50,186 nt of DNA from Pseudomonadota bacterium (GTDB lineage Bacteria > Pseudomonadota > Alphaproteobacteria > Acetobacterales > Acetobacteraceae), in contig JAJZBM010000022.1 of the NCBI GenBank assembly GCA_021798915.1, forward strand, positions 1-50,186. Reading direction: 5' to 3'. A model generated the notes under the pieces. That model was not told where the DNA came from. It saw only the letters and a list, made by a program, of their open reading frames with translations, and did not search any database. Shown here piece by piece: positions 32,158-45,558 of this stretch; the stretch's first letter is position 1, and the number at the start of each line of letters is the position of its first letter. The translations under genes and the position numbers were made by a program.

Positions 32158-33921
32158 ATGAGGTGGAACAAGCGCGCTCTGCTGACCGGCGCGAATTTGG
32201 CAGGCCTTGCCTTGGCGCTCGGTCTCGCAGCGTCACCGGCCCGCGCCGATGACGTCACCGACCAGCAATTGCTGAACGCCGATCAGGATGCGGGCAACTG
32301 GCTTCTGCATCACAAGGATTACGCAGCGCATCGGTTCTCGACGCTCGATCAGATCAATGCCGGCAACGTCAAGAATTTGAAAGTCGCGTGGACGCTGCAA
32401 CTCGGCGGCCTCGAGGGCGGCGGCATCTGGACGCATGGCGGCCTCGAGGGGACGCCGCTCGCCGAGAACGGCATTCTCTTCGTCACCGATGGCTGGGGCT
32501 CGGTCTACAAGATCGATACCCATGGCGGCGAAGGCGTGTTGGTCTGGAAAATGGACCCCAAGACCGATCATGACTGGGCGGGCGCGATCGCCTGCTGCGG
32601 GGTCGATAATCGCGGCGCCGCGCTGTGGCATAATCTCGTCATCTCCCACACCCTCGATGGCCGCCTGATCGCGACCGACAAGGAGAGCGGCAAGATCGTC
32701 TGGCAGCGCCAGGTCGCCAATCCCGACAAGGGCGAGGTCGTCACCGGGGCGCCTCTGGTGGTGAAAAACCTTGCGATCACCGGGGTTGCCGGCGCCGAAT
32801 ACGGCATTCGCGGCTGGATCGCAGCAACCGACCTCACGACGCAGAAGGAGGTCTGGCGCACCTACACCATCCCCGGCAAGGGCGAGCCGGGCAGCGACAC
32901 TTGGAAGGACGATCACGACGCGCAGGCGATCGGCGGCGGCTCGACCTGGGTCACCGGCAGCTATGATCCGGGGACGGACACCATCTACTGGGGGGTTGGC
33001 AATCCTGGGCCGGATTGGGACAGCGCCTATCGTCCCGGCGACAATCTCTACACCGACAGCACGCTCGCGCTCGATCCCGCGACCGGCAAGATCAAATGGC
33101 ATTTCCAGCACACGCCGAACGATGCCTTCGATTACGACAGCGTCGCCGAGAACGTGCTCGTCGATGTCAATGGCCGGAAGCTGGCGCTGGAGGCGGATCG
33201 CAACGGCGTCGGCTATGCCGTCGATCGCACCAACGGGCAATTCGTCTGGGCGCAGCCTTTCGTCAAGCAGTTCACCTGGACCAAGGGGATCGACCCGCAA
33301 TCGGGCAAGCCGATGGAGTATGATCCGAATAAGCCGGTCCAGACCTACAACGCTTCGGTCACGCCGAGCCGGGAAAACAAGGTCACGATGGTCTGCCCCG
33401 GCAATATGGGCGGCAAGAACTGGCCGCCGACTGCTTATAATCCCAATCTCCATCTCTGGTACATCCCGGTGATCGAGAGCTGCAACCGGATCACCGTCGA
33501 GGCGATGGTGCCGGGCAAATCCTTCAAGCCGCGTGAATTCTTCACCGGCGGCGGGCCGAGCGATCCGGTGCGCATCACCGGCAGCATCACCGCGATCGAT
33601 GTCGCGACCGGCAAGATCGCCGGCAAGGCGGAGACGCCGTACCCGATGCTGGGCGGCATTCTGGCGACCCCCGATCTGGTGATGGCCGGGCAGCCAGATG
33701 GCAAGGTGATGGCGCTCGACGCCAAAACCCTCGCCAAGCTCTGGGAGTTCAACACCGGCGGTGGTGTCAGCGCGCCGCCGATGACCTTCAGCGTCGATGG
33801 CAAGCAATATATCGCCTTGCTGGTTGGCCAAGGCGGGGCCTGGGATAAATGGTTCATCGACGGCACGCCGGAATTGAAACGGATCGCGCCGGGCTCGGTT
33901 CTCTACGTTTTCGGCCTCTGA
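32158..33921 (+). CDS. Periplasmic PQQ-dependent alcohol dehydrogenase, lanthanide-type signature
   Basis: The protein has 587 residues with a signal peptide (cleavage likely after ASPARA, residue 30) and a methanol/ethanol dehydrogenase-type eight-bladed propeller. The adjacent-cysteine disulfide above PQQ is Cys146-Cys147 (IACCGVDNRG). Metal-ligand regions are GAEYGIRG and GVGNPGPDWD. The catalytic base Asp325 sits in AFDYDSVAEN with a second Asp at 327. An Asp two residues after the catalytic Asp is the established mark of lanthanide-dependent enzymes (XoxF, ExaF, PedH). There is no fused cytochrome domain, unlike membrane AdhA of acetic-acid bacteria. Its cytochrome c is encoded next. The alcohol substrate is not deducible. 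Confidence 0.92.
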   Translation: MRWNKRALLTGANLAGLALALGLAASPARADDVTDQQLLNADQDAGNWLLHHKDYAAHRFSTLDQINAGNVKNLKVAWTLQLGGLEGGGIWTHGGLEGTPLAENGILFVTDGWGSVYKIDTHGGEGVLVWKMDPKTDHDWAGAIACCGVDNRGAALWHNLVISHTLDGRLIATDKESGKIVWQRQVANPDKGEVVTGAPLVVKNLAITGVAGAEYGIRGWIAATDLTTQKEVWRTYTIPGKGEPGSDTWKDDHDAQAIGGGSTWVTGSYDPGTDTIYWGVGNPGPDWDSAYRPGDNLYTDSTLALDPATGKIKWHFQHTPNDAFDYDSVAENVLVDVNGRKLALEADRNGVGYAVDRTNGQFVWAQPFVKQFTWTKGIDPQSGKPMEYDPNKPVQTYNASVTPSRENKVTMVCPGNMGGKNWPPTAYNPNLHLWYIPVIESCNRITVEAMVPGKSFKPREFFTGGGPSDPVRITGSITAIDVATGKIAGKAETPYPMLGGILATPDLVMAGQPDGKVMALDAKTLAKLWEFNTGGGVSAPPMTFSVDGKQYIALLVGQGGAWDKWFIDGTPELKRIAPGSVLYVFGL

Positions 33922-33928
33922 ACGAAAA

Positions 33929-33958
33929 CCCGTCCCGGCGTTTCGGCGCCGGGGCGGG
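33929..33958 (+). other. Strong hairpin between dehydrogenase and cytochrome genes
   Basis: A stem of about 12 base pairs (CCCGTCCCGGCG / CGCCGGGGCGGG, one G-U pair) with a six-base loop lies just after the dehydrogenase stop. No U-tract follows, so it may stabilise the upstream mRNA or reduce read-through rather than terminate. Confidence 0.6.
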
Positions 33959-33981
33959 ATTGACGACGGATCAATGCCACG

Positions 33982-34527
33982 ATGTTCATTCGTATGCCGC
34001 GCTTGCTCGCCGGCGCGCTGCTTTTCCTGCTGTTTGCCGCGTCCTTGCCGGGATGGGCGCAAAGCACCGCCGATCAGGTGGCCGGAAAGAGCGGCGATCT
34101 CGCCGAGGGCAAGCGTCTCTTTCGCGTCAATTGCGCCGGCTGCCATAAATGGCATGGCGGCGGCGGCGGCGGCTATGGCGGCGATGCGCTGTCCTTGCGC
34201 AAAACCAAGCTCGATCGCGCCGAAATCATCGAAACCGTGAGCTGTGGCCGGCCCGGCACCGGCATGCCCTATCATCGCCGCGATGCCTACGCGGACGGCA
34301 CCTGTTACGGCCTCCATGAAAAAGATGTCGTCGGCAACGGCATGGTATTGGCCGCGAATAATTTTCTCCGCCCACCGGAGATCGCTGCCATCGCCGATTA
34401 CGTGCTCGCCGAGGTCAAGGGCCATGGCGAGCCGAATTATCAGGAGTGTCTGGCGTTTTTTGGCCCCGGCTCACGGGTTTGCGATATCTACGCGCCGGGT
34501 GATGCCGCGAAGAAGACCGCGCCATGA
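33982..34527 (+). CDS. Periplasmic cytochrome c, electron acceptor of the PQQ dehydrogenase
   Basis: The protein has 181 residues with a signal peptide (LLAGALLFLLFAASLPGWA). The haem attachment motif is CAGCH (51-55) and the probable axial methionine is Met95 in GTGMPYH. Four further cysteines (about 88, 108, 155, 167) could form disulfides, which is unusual for a small class I cytochrome. A glycine run follows the haem motif (WHGGGGGGYGG). The position directly after the dehydrogenase suggests that it accepts electrons from PQQH2. The stop overlaps the next gene's ATG. Confidence 0.88.
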   Translation: MFIRMPRLLAGALLFLLFAASLPGWAQSTADQVAGKSGDLAEGKRLFRVNCAGCHKWHGGGGGGYGGDALSLRKTKLDRAEIIETVSCGRPGTGMPYHRRDAYADGTCYGLHEKDVVGNGMVLAANNFLRPPEIAAIADYVLAEVKGHGEPNYQECLAFFGPGSRVCDIYAPGDAAKKTAP

Positions 34528-35201
34528 CGGCGCGCCGATCTTTCGCCGCGGCCTCTCTCGCCGCCCTCGCTTGGGTGTTTTTGCTCGTCGCGCCGGCTTG
34601 TCTTGCCGCCGAAAACACCGATGAGAGCGATCTCCGCGAGTTTCGGATCGGCATGACGCTCGCCGATCTGCCGCGCACCGGCTATCGCGATTTCGTCTGT
34701 GTTGCCGATCCCGAGCACAAACTCGCCGATTGGTCGGGCTATCTCGCCTGTCCCGCCGATGCCGGCGGCCGGCGCGAGATCGGGTTTCGCTATGACCCGG
34801 GCGCCAATCCGAACCCGCGATACAATCTGCCCGATGATGGAACCAAGGTCGCCGGTCATCCGGTGCGGCTGTCGCTGCTGCTGTCGGCGGCCGGCGAGGT
34901 GGTTGGTTTGCGGATCACGACCGATCCCGATGCCGCGCTCTATCTGCACAAAAAGGCTTTTCTGCTCGCCGATCAGATGATGGCGCGCTACGGGCGGGAG
35001 GGCTGGCATTGCGTCAAGGCGGCGCCAGGGGGTGATGCCGAGCCGCTCGGCGGCGTTTTCATGCGCGAGCATTGCGAGAAGACCACGGAGACGCGCCATC
35101 TCGTCCTCGATCGCGCGCTTTATCGCCGCCCCGGTGAAGATGCGCGGCATTTCGTCAACAGCACCGCAATCCTGATCGAGAGTGCGGCAGCGAAACCCTG
35201 A
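34524..35201 (+). CDS. Secreted four-cysteine protein of unknown function in the quinoprotein operon
   Basis: The protein has 225 residues with a signal peptide (MTARRSFAAASLAALAWVFLLVAPACLA). The mature chain has four cysteines (FVCVAD, YLACPAD, GWHCVK, REHCEK), suggesting two disulfides. It opens with ESDLREFRIGMTLADLP, resembling repeats in proteins that measure 'reduced' ranges, but I do not recognise the family. It is not a MxaJ/XoxJ-type solute-binding protein by length or pattern. The ATG overlaps the cytochrome stop (ATGA), so the genes are translationally coupled and it probably acts with the dehydrogenase in the periplasm. Confidence 0.75.
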   Translation: MTARRSFAAASLAALAWVFLLVAPACLAAENTDESDLREFRIGMTLADLPRTGYRDFVCVADPEHKLADWSGYLACPADAGGRREIGFRYDPGANPNPRYNLPDDGTKVAGHPVRLSLLLSAAGEVVGLRITTDPDAALYLHKKAFLLADQMMARYGREGWHCVKAAPGGDAEPLGGVFMREHCEKTTETRHLVLDRALYRRPGEDARHFVNSTAILIESAAAKP

Positions 35202-35291
35202 TCGGCGGAAGCATGGCCGGTGTGCATGGGGGTGTTTGCCGTATCGGCAAACCGGTTCTATCGTCGCGCGTCATTGCCGGGGAGAGAAACC

Positions 35292-36917
35292 ATGAAACTG
35301 GGCCAGGCGGTCGCCGAAATCATGAAGCGCGAGGGGATCGAAATCCTCTGCGGCTATCCGGTCAATCATCTCATCGAATTCGCCGCCGCGATCGATATCC
35401 GCCCGGTGATGGTGCGCCAGGAGCGGATCGGCCTTCACATGGCGGATGCGATGTCGCGCGTGACCTCGGGGCGGAAGATCGGCGCGTTCTGCATGCAGCA
35501 TGGCCCGGGCAGCGAAAACGCCTATGGCGGCGTCGCGCAAGCCTATAGTGAATCAGTGCCGCTTCTGGTCATTCCGCAAGGCTATCCGCGCCGCATCGCC
35601 GGCATCGATCCCAATTACAGTGCGGCGCGCGAGATGCGCGGCATCGCCAAATCGGCGGAATGGGTCGCGGTGCCGGCGGAATTGCCCAATGTCATGCGGC
35701 GCGCGTTTTCGCGGCTGCGCAACGGCCGCGGCGGCCCGGCGATCGTCGAGGTGCCGACCGATCTCTGGAACGAGGAGATCGGCGAACTCGACTACAGCCC
35801 GGTGATCCGTGCCCGCACCGCGCCCGATCCGGGTGATGTGCGCCGCGCTGCCGAACTCATCCTCGCCGCGCGCCGGCCGGTGATCTATGCCGGCACCGGC
35901 ATTCATTGGGCGGAGGCGTGGCCGCAGCTTCGCCGCTTCGCCGAATTGCTCGCCGCCCCGGTCACCACCAGCATCGGCGGCAAAAGCGCGTTTCCCGAAA
36001 ATCATCCACTGGCGCTCGGCTCCGGCGGCAATGCCATCCCGAAACCGGTGCATCACTTCATCGCGGAATCGGATCTGATCATCGGCATCGGATGTTCCTT
36101 TACAGAAACCAATTTCGGCATTCGTTTTCCAAAGGGCAAGCGCTTCATCCAGGCGACGCTCGATCCCGATCATCTCGCGAAAGACGTGCCGATCGTCGCC
36201 GCCCTGCTCGGCGATGCCGGGCTCACCCTCGATGCGTTGATCGCGGAGTTGTCGCAAACCATCAAAACCCCACGTGACAGCAGGGAGATTGCCGCCGAGA
36301 TCGCGTCCGTGCGGGCGGGATGGATGGCGGAATGGCGGCCGACGCTCGACTCGAACGAGGCGCCGCTCAGCCCCTACCGGGTGATCGCCGAATTGATGCG
36401 CGCAGTCGATCCGGACGAAACCATCATCACCCATGATGCCGGCAGCCCGCGTGATCAGATCTCGCCGTTCTGGATTTCGACCACGCCGCTCTCTTATCTC
36501 GGCTGGGGCAAGACGACGCAGCTCGGCATGGGGCTCGGTCTTGCGATGGGGGCCAAGCTCGCCAAGCCCGAAAAACTCTGCATCAATGTCTGGGGCGATG
36601 CCGCGATCGGCTTCACGGGGATGGATTTCGAGACCGCGGTGCGCGAGCGGATTCCCATTCTCTCCATTCTGTTCAACAATTTCTCGATGGCGATCGAACT
36701 CAAGGTGATGCCGATCTCGACCGAGAAATATCGCGCAACCGACATCTCCGGCGATTATGCGGCGATGGCGCGGGCCTTCGGCGGCTATGGCGAACGGGTC
36801 ACTGATCCCGGCGAGATCGCTGCCGCGATCCGGCGCGGCATCGCCGCAACCAAATCTGGCACGCCGGCTCTGCTCGAATTCATCACCGGAAAAGAGACGC
36901 GTATTTCGAAGTTTTGA
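35292..36917 (+). CDS. Thiamine-diphosphate enzyme, acetolactate-synthase-like
   Basis: The protein has 541 residues with the three-domain ThDP decarboxylase layout. The N-terminal PYR domain carries the cofactor-activating Glu44 in VRQERIGLHMADAM. A central domain has GTGIHWAEAW, and the C-terminal PP domain has the cofactor motif WGDAAIGFTGMDF...FNNFS, where GDA replaces the usual GDG. FAD-binding features of true acetolactate synthase are not obvious. The substrate is unknown; a 2-oxo acid is likely. It is followed by a D-2-hydroxyacid dehydrogenase gene. The start at 35292 has GGGGAGAGAAACC before it. Confidence 0.85.
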   Translation: MKLGQAVAEIMKREGIEILCGYPVNHLIEFAAAIDIRPVMVRQERIGLHMADAMSRVTSGRKIGAFCMQHGPGSENAYGGVAQAYSESVPLLVIPQGYPRRIAGIDPNYSAAREMRGIAKSAEWVAVPAELPNVMRRAFSRLRNGRGGPAIVEVPTDLWNEEIGELDYSPVIRARTAPDPGDVRRAAELILAARRPVIYAGTGIHWAEAWPQLRRFAELLAAPVTTSIGGKSAFPENHPLALGSGGNAIPKPVHHFIAESDLIIGIGCSFTETNFGIRFPKGKRFIQATLDPDHLAKDVPIVAALLGDAGLTLDALIAELSQTIKTPRDSREIAAEIASVRAGWMAEWRPTLDSNEAPLSPYRVIAELMRAVDPDETIITHDAGSPRDQISPFWISTTPLSYLGWGKTTQLGMGLGLAMGAKLAKPEKLCINVWGDAAIGFTGMDFETAVRERIPILSILFNNFSMAIELKVMPISTEKYRATDISGDYAAMARAFGGYGERVTDPGEIAAAIRRGIAATKSGTPALLEFITGKETRISKF

Positions 36918-36954
36918 CGGTGCTCGTTCTCGCCTGCAACGAAAGGATCCCCTG

Positions 36955-37998
36955 ATGGCGAAATTCAAAATCGCGACCCCGGCCGGCGCGAGCTTCACGA
37001 CCCAAGGCGGCGGCTATGACGACGAGATGGCGCCGCTCGCCGGGCTGGATGCCGAGATCGTCGAAGGACCGGCAAATGAGCAGGGATTTCTCGACGTCGC
37101 GCGCGATGCCGATGCAATCTATGCCAAAGGCATGCGGATCACCAAGACGGTGATCGACGGATTGCGGCAATGCCGGGCGATCGTGCTCGGCAGCGTCGGT
37201 GTCGATAGTGTCGATGTCGCGGCGGCGACGGCGCGCGGCATTCCGGTCACCAATTGTCCCGATACTTTCATCGAGGAAGTCGCCGATCACGCGATGGCGC
37301 TGCTGCTCGCAGGCTTTCGCCGCGTCATCGAGCAGGATCGCATGGTGCGTGAGGGACGTTGGCGCGAAGGCCGGCCGGCCTTGCTGCAAATTCCCCGTCT
37401 GATGGGCCAGACGCTCGGCTTCATCGCCTTCGGCCATGTCGCCCGCGCGATGGCACGCCGCGCGAAACCCTTTGGTCTCCGCATGATCGCCTATGATCCG
37501 TTCATCGAGGAATTGGTCATGCCGGACTATGATGTGGTGCCGGCGACGCTCGCCGAGGTCTTGCGGCAATCCGATTTCGTCTCGCTGCACGCGCCGGCGA
37601 CGCCGGAGGCCGAGAGGATGCTCGGCGAGGAACATTTCCGGCAGATGAAAAAGACCGCGATCTTCATCAATACCGGGCGCGGCGCGACGGTGCGCGAAGA
37701 GGGGCTGATCAAGGCGTTGCAGGAGGGCTGGATCGCCCATGCCGCGCTCGATGTTCTGGAAACCGAACCGCCGGGCAACAACAACCCGCTACTCGCGATG
37801 CCGAACGTGACGCTGAGCGCCCATGTCGCCTCCGCCTCGGCACGGTTCGACCCGGCGCGCAAGCAGCATGTCGGGCGCGAACTCGCCCTCGTGCTCTCTG
37901 GGCGCTGGCCGATGAGCTGCGTCAACCCCTCGGTCCTGATGCGTTCCGATCTCAGGCGCTGGCAGCCGGTCTCCATGACGCGGGGGCCGAATAGCTGA
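36955..37998 (+). CDS. D-2-hydroxyacid dehydrogenase family oxidoreductase
   Basis: The protein has 347 residues. The family signature includes VLGSVGVDSVDVAAATARGIPVTNCPD, the nucleotide fold LGFIAFGHVARAMARRAKPFG, SLHAPATPEAERML, NTGRGATV, the catalytic Glu in LDVLETEPP and the catalytic His in LSAHVAS. The dinucleotide motif reads GFIAFG where GxGxxG is expected, with Ala in place of the middle Gly. It is probably a CtBP/phosphoglycerate-dehydrogenase-like reductase. It sits 37 bases after the ThDP enzyme, so the two may handle the same 2-oxo or 2-hydroxy acid. AAAGGA precedes the ATG. Confidence 0.86.
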   Translation: MAKFKIATPAGASFTTQGGGYDDEMAPLAGLDAEIVEGPANEQGFLDVARDADAIYAKGMRITKTVIDGLRQCRAIVLGSVGVDSVDVAAATARGIPVTNCPDTFIEEVADHAMALLLAGFRRVIEQDRMVREGRWREGRPALLQIPRLMGQTLGFIAFGHVARAMARRAKPFGLRMIAYDPFIEELVMPDYDVVPATLAEVLRQSDFVSLHAPATPEAERMLGEEHFRQMKKTAIFINTGRGATVREEGLIKALQEGWIAHAALDVLETEPPGNNNPLLAMPNVTLSAHVASASARFDPARKQHVGRELALVLSGRWPMSCVNPSVLMRSDLRRWQPVSMTRGPNS

Positions 37999-38114
37999 CT
38001 CGTTCGTTTTTTGTTCGAACCCTCTCCCGCGCCGGTGTCTCGGGGAAATTCAGGGGTGAAACTCACGGTCTTGCGCGCGGGCGAGGCCTTGCCGCTCGGC
38101 GGGCGATGGGTTAG

Positions 38115-39164
<1,050 letters not shown>

Positions 39165-39169
39165 GCGCG

Positions 39170-40366
39170 ATGAACATCCACGAATATCAAGCGAAGGAGC
39201 TGCTGCGCACCTACGGCGTTGCGGTGCTTGAGGGGCATGTCGCCTGGACCGCGGAAGAGGCGGAAGCGGCGGCGGCCAAGCTTCCCGGCTCGGTCTATGT
39301 GGTCAAGGCGCAGATCCATGCCGGCGGGCGCGGCGCCGGGCATTTCGCCGACGATCCGGCGGGCAAGGGCGGCGTCCGGCTGGCGCGTTCGCCCGAGGAG
39401 GCGCGCAAGGCCGCCGGCCTCATGCTCGGCCACACCCTGGTCACCAAGCAGACCGGGCCGGCCGGGCGCAAAGTGCATCGGGTCTATATCGAACAGGGCT
39501 GTGACATCGCGCGCGAGCTTTATCTCTCGTTTCTCGTCGATCGCGACAGCGGCCGGGTAGCGATGATGGCCTCCAGCGAGGGCGGCATGGAGATCGAGGA
39601 GGTGGCGGCGCATCACCCCGAGAAGATCCTGAAAGTGACCATCGATCCGGCGAGCGGGTTTTCACCCTTTCACGCCCGCAAGCTCGCCTATGGGCTCGGG
39701 CTCGCACCCAAGGAGATCAGCGCCTTCGGGCGCTTCGCCGCCGCTCTTTACCGCGCTTTCGTGGATCTGGATTGCGGCATCGTCGAAATCAATCCGCTGG
39801 TGGTGACCGGGGGCGGCGAGGTCGTGGCGCTCGATGCCAAGATCAGTTTCGACGACAATGCCCTGTTCCGTCATCCCGATCTCGAAAAACTCCGTGACGA
39901 GAACGAGGAAGACCCCAAAGAGCTGGAAGCGGCGCGCCACAGCCTCAATTACGTCGCACTCGATGGCACCATCGGCTGCATGGTCAATGGCGCCGGCCTC
40001 GCCATGGCGACCATGGACATCATCAAGCTCTATGGCGCGACACCGGCGAATTTCCTCGATGTCGGGGGTGGGGCGACCAAGGAGCGGGTGACGGCGGCGT
40101 TCAAGATCATCCTCTCCGATCCGCATGTGGAGGGGATATTGGTCAATATCTTCGGCGGCATCATGCGTTGTGACGTGATTGCCGAGGGGGTGGTCGCGGC
40201 GGCGCGCGAGGTCGCGCTCAGCGTGCCGCTGGTGGTGCGGCTCGAGGGCACCAATGTCCAGCTCGGCAAGGAAATCCTCGCCAAATCGGGTCTCCCGATC
40301 ATCGCCGCCGATAACCTTGCCGATGCCGCCGAGAAGGTGGTCAACGCTGTGAAGGAGGCCGCCTGA
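39170..40366 (+). CDS. sucC: Succinyl-CoA synthetase beta subunit
   Basis: The protein has 398 residues. An ATP-grasp domain opens with [33 protein letters not shown] is the nucleotide region and [31 protein letters not shown] binds metal. The C-terminal flavodoxin-like domain contains [29 protein letters not shown] and [16 protein letters not shown]. With SucD it converts succinyl-CoA to succinate with NTP formation. It is one base from sucD. Confidence 0.98.
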   Translation: MNIHEYQAKELLRTYGVAVLEGHVAWTAEEAEAAAAKLPGSVYVVKAQIHAGGRGAGHFADDPAGKGGVRLARSPEEARKAAGLMLGHTLVTKQTGPAGRKVHRVYIEQGCDIARELYLSFLVDRDSGRVAMMASSEGGMEIEEVAAHHPEKILKVTIDPASGFSPFHARKLAYGLGLAPKEISAFGRFAAALYRAFVDLDCGIVEINPLVVTGGGEVVALDAKISFDDNALFRHPDLEKLRDENEEDPKELEAARHSLNYVALDGTIGCMVNGAGLAMATMDIIKLYGATPANFLDVGGGATKERVTAAFKIILSDPHVEGILVNIFGGIMRCDVIAEGVVAAAREVALSVPLVVRLEGTNVQLGKEILAKSGLPIIAADNLADAAEKVVNAVKEAA

Positions 40367-40367
40367 C

Positions 40368-41243
40368 ATGGCTGTTCTGGTCGATGCCGAAACCCGCGTC
40401 ATTACCCAGGGCTTTACCGGCGCCCAGGGCTCGTTCCATTCCGAACAGGCGATCGCCTACGGCACCAAGGTGGTCGGCGGGGTGACGCCGGGGAAGGGGG
40501 GGGCGACGCATCTCGGCCTGCCGGTGTTCGATACCGTCGCCGAGGCGGTCACCGCGACCGGGGCGAGCGCGTCCGCGATCTATGTGCCGCCGCCCTTCGC
40601 CGCCGATGCGATCCTGGAAGCGGTTGATGCCGAGGTTGCGCTCATCGTCTGCATCACCGAGGGGATTCCGGTGCTCGACATGGTGCGCGTCAAGCGCGCG
40701 CTCACCGGCAGCCGCTCGCGGTTGATCGGGCCGAACTGCCCCGGTGTGATCACCCCCGAGGCCTGCAAGATCGGCATCATGCCGGGCCATATCCATCGCC
40801 GCGGCCGGATCGGCATCGTCTCGCGTTCGGGCACGCTGACCTATGAGGCGGTGGCGCAGACGACGGCGGCCGGGCTCGGCCAGTCGAGCTGCGTCGGCAT
40901 CGGCGGTGATCCGGTCAAAGGCACCGATTTCATCGAAGTGCTGGAGATGTTCCTCGCCGACCCGGAAACCCAGGCGATCATCATGATCGGCGAGATCGGC
41001 GGCCAGAGCGAAATTCTGGCGGCGGAGTTCCTAGCACACGAAAAAGTGAAAAAACCGGTGGTCGGCTTCATCGCCGGCGCGACCGCCCCGCCGGGGCGGC
41101 GCATGGGCCATGCCGGCGCGGTGATCAGCGGTGGGCGCGACACCGCGGCGGCGAAGATGGCGGCCATGCGCGAGGCCGGGATCCACGTCGCCGAAAGCCC
41201 GGCGGCGCTCGGCAGCACGATGATCAGGGCTCTCCGGGGATAA
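40368..41243 (+). CDS. sucD: Succinyl-CoA synthetase alpha subunit
   Basis: The protein has 291 residues. The N-terminal CoA-binding domain contains [20 protein letters not shown] and [45 protein letters not shown] and [13 protein letters not shown] follow. The phosphohistidine is in [13 protein letters not shown] near the C-terminus. It forms the enzyme with SucC and is co-transcribed with it. The 122-base gap to sucA probably contains a separate promoter or leader, but I could not define boxes. Confidence 0.98.
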   Translation: MAVLVDAETRVITQGFTGAQGSFHSEQAIAYGTKVVGGVTPGKGGATHLGLPVFDTVAEAVTATGASASAIYVPPPFAADAILEAVDAEVALIVCITEGIPVLDMVRVKRALTGSRSRLIGPNCPGVITPEACKIGIMPGHIHRRGRIGIVSRSGTLTYEAVAQTTAAGLGQSSCVGIGGDPVKGTDFIEVLEMFLADPETQAIIMIGEIGGQSEILAAEFLAHEKVKKPVVGFIAGATAPPGRRMGHAGAVISGGRDTAAAKMAAMREAGIHVAESPAALGSTMIRALRG

Positions 41244-41365
41244 CCGCGCCAATGCGCTATATGCATGGCTAAGGTGGTGAATTTGCACCAGACGCGGGTC
41301 ACACTTCAGTCATATATGCTCTCTATGGGTCGATAGCGATCAATCCAGGAGCCGGGACACAGAAC

Positions 41366-44263
<2,898 letters not shown>

Positions 44264-44291
44264 TCAGCGAAAAGACGAGGCAGGACGAGGA

Positions 44292-45554
44292 ATGGCGATG
44301 CCGACCGAAATCAAAGTGCCGCAGCTTGGCGAAAGCATCACCACCGCGACCCTTGCGCGCTGGCTCAAGCAAAAGGGCGAGTCGGTGGCGGCGGATGAGC
44401 CGCTGGCGGAATTGGAAACCGATAAGGTGACGGTGGAGGTGAACGCCCCTTCGGCCGGCGTTCTCGCCGAGATCACTGTTGCCGAGGGCGAGGAAGTCGA
44501 GGTCGGCGCGGTGCTCGCGACCCTCGCCGAGGGCGATGGCGAGACGAAATCGGCCGAACGCCCGGCGGCCAAACCGAGCGGCGGCGTCAACCCGCCGCCC
44601 CGCCCCTCCGGCCCGGTCGCGCGCCCGGCCTCGTCGGCACCCCCCGCAACCCCGCCCCAGGCGGCGCACGCGCCACTGCCGGCGGCGGCGAAACTGATGG
44701 CCGAAAACAAGCTCGACGCGGGCCAGATCGGCGCCGGCGCCGGCAAGGACGGCCGCATCACCAAGGGCGACGTGCTCGCCTTCCTCGACAATGGCGCAAG
44801 GACGAACGCACCAGCGCCCGCACCGGTGGCGAAAGCGCCGCGCGCGCCAGAGGCGGGGGAGGAGCGCGTGCGCATGACGCGGCTTCGCCGCACCATCGCG
44901 AGCCGCCTCAAGGAAGCGCAGAACAACGCCGCCATGCTCACCACCTTCAACGAGGTGGATCTCTCGGCGGTGATCGCATTGCGCAACGAATACCGCGAGG
45001 CGTTCGAGAAGAAGCACGAAGGCGCGCGGCTCGGCTTCATGTCGTTCTTCGTGCGGGCCGCGATCGTCGCCCTGCAGGAATTTCCTGCCGTCAATGCCGA
45101 GATCGACGGCGAGGACATCATCTACAAGCATTACGTCCATATGGGCATCGCGGTCGGCGGTCCGAACGGTCTCGTCGTGCCGGTGATCCGCAACGCCGAG
45201 CGCATGGATTTTGCCGAGATCGAGAAAACCATCGCCGATTTCGGCAAGCGTGCCCGCGCCGGCACCCTCAAGCTCGAAGAACTCACCGGCGGCAGTTTCA
45301 GCATCACCAATGGCGGCGTCTATGGCTCGCTGATGTCCACGCCGATCCTCAATCCGCCGCAATCGGCCATTCTCGGAATGCACAAAATCCAGGAGCGGCC
45401 GATGGTGATCGCCGGCAAGATCGAGATCCGCCCGATGATGTATCTCGCCGTTTCCTATGATCATCGCATCGTCGATGGCAAGGAGGCGGTCTCGTTCCTG
45501 GTGCGGATCAAAGAGGGGGTCGAGGATCCCCGGCGCCTGTTATTGGGTCTTTGA
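44292..45554 (+). CDS. sucB: 2-oxoglutarate dehydrogenase E2 (dihydrolipoyl succinyltransferase)
   Basis: The protein has 420 residues. The N-terminal lipoyl domain carries the lipoylated lysine in [12 protein letters not shown] Pro/Ala-rich linker and a peripheral-subunit-binding domain ([31 protein letters not shown]) follow. The catalytic domain carries the His/Asp pair in [13 protein letters not shown]. The ATG at 44292 follows GAGGA; another ATG two codons on is possible. It is four bases from lpd. Confidence 0.98.
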   Translation: MAMPTEIKVPQLGESITTATLARWLKQKGESVAADEPLAELETDKVTVEVNAPSAGVLAEITVAEGEEVEVGAVLATLAEGDGETKSAERPAAKPSGGVNPPPRPSGPVARPASSAPPATPPQAAHAPLPAAAKLMAENKLDAGQIGAGAGKDGRITKGDVLAFLDNGARTNAPAPAPVAKAPRAPEAGEERVRMTRLRRTIASRLKEAQNNAAMLTTFNEVDLSAVIALRNEYREAFEKKHEGARLGFMSFFVRAAIVALQEFPAVNAEIDGEDIIYKHYVHMGIAVGGPNGLVVPVIRNAERMDFAEIEKTIADFGKRARAGTLKLEELTGGSFSITNGGVYGSLMSTPILNPPQSAILGMHKIQERPMVIAGKIEIRPMMYLAVSYDHRIVDGKEAVSFLVRIKEGVEDPRRLLLGL

Positions 45555-45558
45555 CATC

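Noticed and set aside
32233-34425. Long minus-strand open frame opposite the PQQ dehydrogenase and cytochrome
   Set aside because: Antisense shadow; composition and lack of motifs argue against coding.
41244-41365. Possible sigma-70 promoter (TTGCAC ... CATATAT) before sucA
   Set aside because: The spacing between the candidate boxes is too long to accept.
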